Assembly: GCA_001890945.1 (NCBI GenBank)
Contig: MLAX01000006.1
Span: 248,001 to 312,000 of the forward strand
Direction of reading: 5' to 3'
Source: Alphaproteobacteria bacterium AO1-B
Lineage (GTDB): Bacteria; Pseudomonadota; Alphaproteobacteria; Rhizobiales; Stappiaceae
DNA: 64,000 nucleotides
Positions 61,446-64,000 of this stretch are shown here, one piece after another. Numbering within the stretch: position 1 is the first letter of the stretch; each line of letters begins with the position of its first letter. Under the pieces are notes generated by a model. That model made no database searches and was not told the origin of the DNA. It was given only the letters and a program-made list of their open reading frames with translations. Made by a program: the position numbers and the translations under genes.

Positions 61446-62459
61446 CTACTTCGGAAACTCCAGCCCCATTTCCCGGTAGCGCTCGGGATCATCGGCCCAG
61501 TTTTCACGCACCTTAACAAACAGGAACAAATGCACTGGTGCTTCGATGATGTCCGAGATCTCGCTGCGCGAGGCCTGGGAGATCTGCTTGATCGTTTGGC
61601 CTTTCTTGCCGAGCACAATGCTCTTCTGGCTGTCGCGCTCCACATAGATGGTCTGTTCGATCCGGGCTGATCCGTCTTTCTTGGTCTCCCAGCGTTCGGT
61701 TTCGACCGTAGAGATGTAAGGCAGCTCCTGATGTAAGCGCTCAAAAAGCTTCTCGCGCGTGATTTCAGCCGCGAGAATGCGCAAGGGCAGGTCTGATGGC
61801 TGGTCTTCCGGATAAAGCCACGGACCATCCGGGACCTTTGAGGAAAAGTAGTCCAGGATCTGTTGCGTGCCGTCGCCGGTCAGCGCGGAGATCATGAAAG
61901 TTTCTTCAAACTCAATGTGTTCATTGGCCGCTTGCGCAATCTTCAACAGCTTTTCGCGGTTGGCAACATCGGTCTTGTTGAGGATCAAAACCTTGGGTGC
62001 AGTCTGACCTTTGAGGCGCTTGAGGATGGATTCCACCTCCTCATCGATGCCCTTCCGGGCGTCGATCAGAAGGGCGATGACATCGGCATCGCGCGCACCG
62101 CCCCAAGCGGTATCGACCATCGCCCGGTCGAGCCGCCGTTTGGGCTTGAAGATCCCGGGGGTGTCGATGAAGACAATCTGTGCAGTGCCGTTCATCGCCA
62201 CACCGCGCACAATGGAGCGCGTGGTTTGCACCTTGTGCGTGACGATAGAGACCTTGGTGCCCACCAGCTGATTGATCAGCGTCGATTTGCCGGCATTCGG
62301 CGCGCCGATCAGCGCAACAAAGCCGGCCTTCGTGTCAGACGGCATTGCTCCCAGCGGATCGGGCAGGGGAATGTCGAAGCGGCCTTTTGGCGCGACAAAC
62401 TCTGTACCTGCGTCGTCGGTCTCAAAGTCTTCAGGTTCGTTTGAGGTATCGTCGCTCAA
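61446..62459 (-). CDS. era: GTPase Era
   Basis: A 337-residue GTPase for 16S rRNA maturation and 30S assembly. G1 GAPNAGKST, G3 DTPG, G4 NKTD and the C-terminal KH domain (VLGKKGQTIKQISQASR) are all seen. An acidic N-terminal extension of about 45 residues precedes the G domain, longer than in E. coli. Only six bases separate it from the rnc stop, so they are co-transcribed. Confidence 0.95.
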   Translation of the reverse strand: MSDDTSNEPEDFETDDAGTEFVAPKGRFDIPLPDPLGAMPSDTKAGFVALIGAPNAGKSTLINQLVGTKVSIVTHKVQTTRSIVRGVAMNGTAQIVFIDTPGIFKPKRRLDRAMVDTAWGGARDADVIALLIDARKGIDEEVESILKRLKGQTAPKVLILNKTDVANREKLLKIAQAANEHIEFEETFMISALTGDGTQQILDYFSSKVPDGPWLYPEDQPSDLPLRILAAEITREKLFERLHQELPYISTVETERWETKKDGSARIEQTIYVERDSQKSIVLGKKGQTIKQISQASRSEISDIIEAPVHLFLFVKVRENWADDPERYREMGLEFPK

Positions 62460-62465
62460 CGTCGT

Positions 62466-63173
62466 TCAGTCCTTCCACACGCCTTCGCGGCGCAGCACCG
62501 CCTCGGCGGCGTGTTGTTCGGCAATCCGTTTCGACCCGCCTGTTCCCTCACCGTTCTTCAGGCCCTGCACAATGACGGACACTGTAAAGCTCGGTGCGTG
62601 GTCCGGGCCTTCCCGGCTCGCAACTTCGTAGCGCGGCGTTGGCAGGCTCTTGGATTGGGCCCACTCCTGCAACGTAGTCTTTGCGTCTCTTAAAGGGCCG
62701 GTCCAGGATAGCATACGCGGCTCCCAAAGGCGCCGGACGAATGCATCTGCGGCGTCAAAGCCGCCATCGAGATAGATTGCGGCAATGATCGCTTCGCAGA
62801 TATCTGCAAGGAGGGCCGTCTTCTTCCGTCCGCCGGTCTGAGCCTCTGCCTGACCGATCCGCATGGCATCACCGACGCCGAGTTCGCTGGCGATCTCCGC
62901 GCAGGTTTCGCGTTTGACCATGTGATTGAACCGGCGGGCCAGCTCGCCCTCATCTGCCTTTGGGAAATGGTGATGGAGCATGGAGGCGACCACCAACCCG
63001 AGCACACGGTCACCAAGAAACTCAAGCCGTTGGTAACTGCCCGCCACAGTATCGGCCGGATCAAGCGCGCTCGCATGGGTCAAAGCGACCCGGAGGAGCT
63101 CCAGATCCTCGAATTCGTAAGCCAGCGCGGCCTTCAGCGCTGCGATGGGGTTTTGTTTTTTGTCTTTTGTCAT
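62466..63173 (-). CDS. rnc: Ribonuclease III
   Basis: A 235-residue double-strand RNase for rRNA processing. The signature RLEFLGDRVLGLV contains the metal-binding Glu/Asp, the second active-site Glu is in ADICEAIIAAIYLDGG, and a C-terminal dsRNA-binding domain follows (DAKTTLQEWAQSKSLPTPRYEV). The ATG giving MTKDKKQNP (63173) is preferred to the longer frame. Lies between lepB and era. Confidence 0.95.
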   Translation of the reverse strand: MTKDKKQNPIAALKAALAYEFEDLELLRVALTHASALDPADTVAGSYQRLEFLGDRVLGLVVASMLHHHFPKADEGELARRFNHMVKRETCAEIASELGVGDAMRIGQAEAQTGGRKKTALLADICEAIIAAIYLDGGFDAADAFVRRLWEPRMLSWTGPLRDAKTTLQEWAQSKSLPTPRYEVASREGPDHAPSFTVSVIVQGLKNGEGTGGSKRIAEQHAAEAVLRREGVWKD

Positions 63174-63221
63174 ATCGTTGGTCCGGTGCTGGTCACCGGA
63201 CACTGCCACTCAAGAAGAGCC

Positions 63222-63974
63222 TCAAAGGCCCCGGCCGATGCGGTCCCAACGGACTGTCCATGGCCATGTCCAGATTTGCCAGGCCGGCGTGCCGTCACCG
63301 ATGGAGAAGAACAGGATTTCTGCCCGGCCGATAAAGTTTTCATAAGGAACATAGCCAACCCGGCTGAGGACACGGCTATCAACCGAATTGTCTCTGTTGT
63401 CACCCATCATGAAATAATGCCCTTCCGGCACCGTGTATTCACGAGTGTTGTCCAGTTGGCCGCGGTCCGTGATGTCCAGTGTGTCGTAGCTCACACCATT
63501 GGGAAGAGTTTCGCGGTAGCGCGGAACCCGGCGCACAGCGCCAGAAGAGGACTCTTCGATGTAATCGTCGATCCTGACCCGCGGGACAGCTTCCCCGTTG
63601 ATATGAACGACGCCATTGATCATCTGAACGGTGTCGCCCGGCAGGCCAATGACCCGCTTGATGTAATCAATGGAAGTATCCGTCGGCAGCTTGAAGACCG
63701 CGATATCGCCGCGCTCCGGTGCCGCATCCCAGACGCGGCCAGAAATCGGCGCAAGACCAAACGGGAAGGAATAGCGCGAATAGCCGTAGCTGAACTTCGA
63801 AACGAACAGGTAATCGCCGATCAGCAACGTGTCCTTCATCGACCCGGAAGGGATATTGAAGGGCTGAAAGAGAAAAGTCCGGACGACAAGGGCGATCAGA
63901 AGGGCCTGGATTATGACTTTTACGGTCTCGTAAACGCCGCCTTCCTTATCTTTTCCGTTTTCGGTCACGCTCAT
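63222..63974 (-). CDS. lepB: Signal peptidase I
   Basis: A 250-residue membrane protease that removes Sec/Tat signal peptides. A single N-terminal transmembrane helix (about 17-36) precedes the catalytic Ser45 in PSGSMKDTL; Lys106 lies in YIKRVIGLPGD, and GDNRDNSVDSR is the conserved box E. It leads the lepB-rnc-era-recO series; 26 bases after its start the window ends. Confidence 0.95.
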   Translation of the reverse strand: MSVTENGKDKEGGVYETVKVIIQALLIALVVRTFLFQPFNIPSGSMKDTLLIGDYLFVSKFSYGYSRYSFPFGLAPISGRVWDAAPERGDIAVFKLPTDTSIDYIKRVIGLPGDTVQMINGVVHINGEAVPRVRIDDYIEESSSGAVRRVPRYRETLPNGVSYDTLDITDRGQLDNTREYTVPEGHYFMMGDNRDNSVDSRVLSRVGYVPYENFIGRAEILFFSIGDGTPAWQIWTWPWTVRWDRIGRGL

Positions 63975-64000
63975 GCTGTCCCTAAAGTTGTTCTCTAAAG

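Noticed and set aside
1-64000. CRISPR arrays, tRNA/rRNA genes, tmRNA, insertion sequences, prophage
   Set aside because: No spaced direct repeats, cloverleaf sequences, transposase or phage genes were found by reading. A covariance-model search would be needed to exclude small RNAs.

Overview
The window comes from the chromosome of a GC-rich alphaproteobacterium. The order lepB-rnc-era-recO near parC, the dapA-smpB pair, a porin of the Rhizobiales type with highly-expressed codon choice, and Pho-box-controlled phnCDE genes point to the Hyphomicrobiales. A marine Stappiaceae member such as Roseibium/Labrenzia is my best guess, but that is inference and not a database match. I found no rRNA, tRNA, CRISPR array, prophage or transposase gene.

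Region by region. 1-5.7 kb is the edge of a type VI secretion (T6SS) locus: the C-terminal part of a ClpV ATPase, a GAF/sigma-54 activator, a PpkA-like Ser/Thr kinase, and on the other strand a MinD/ParA-type ATPase with a small coiled-coil partner. An orphan spike-like beta-repeat protein at 27.8 kb may belong to the same machine. 5.8-13.4 kb holds single genes: a LysE-type exporter, an outer-membrane barrel, TetR plus YciI behind twin operators, metG, a YeiH-type membrane protein with a di-haem cytochrome c peroxidase, and a Sel1 protein.

13.4-21.1 kb is the most interesting locus. Six tightly packed minus-strand genes (SsuD-like flavin monooxygenase, aldo-keto reductase, flavin reductase, then TRAP DctQ, DctM and DctP) diverge from a GntR regulator and a Gfo/Idh/MocA protein. 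The enzyme set equals the oxidative desulfurisation (sulfo-SMO) route for sulfoquinovose. The Gfo/Idh protein could be an NAD-dependent sulfoquinovosidase (GH188-like) and the TRAP system the importer.

21.1-31.3 kb: a secreted SH3/repeat protein, an Lrp regulator with a class V aminotransferase and an EgtC-like amidohydrolase, a SpoIIAA-like protein, an HD phosphohydrolase and an XRE regulator. 30.7-35.8 kb: an acetyltransferase of the phosphonate family and phnC-phnD-phnE-phnE behind Pho boxes, with a terminator between phnD and the first phnE. 36-47.4 kb: a lytic transglycosylase, a TPR-GGDEF cyclase, an orphan ParA, and an alpha-2-macroglobulin/pbpC envelope-defence pair. 47.8-56 kb: the major porin, an alpha/beta hydrolase, dapA, smpB, a cluster of DnaA-box-like sites, a thioesterase/Fe-alcohol dehydrogenase pair, and an AraC/DUF2000 pair whose start codons overlap. 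56-64 kb: parC, a GGDEF-EAL protein, then recO, era, rnc and lepB on the minus strand. A family of short GC-rich paired hairpins is scattered between genes.
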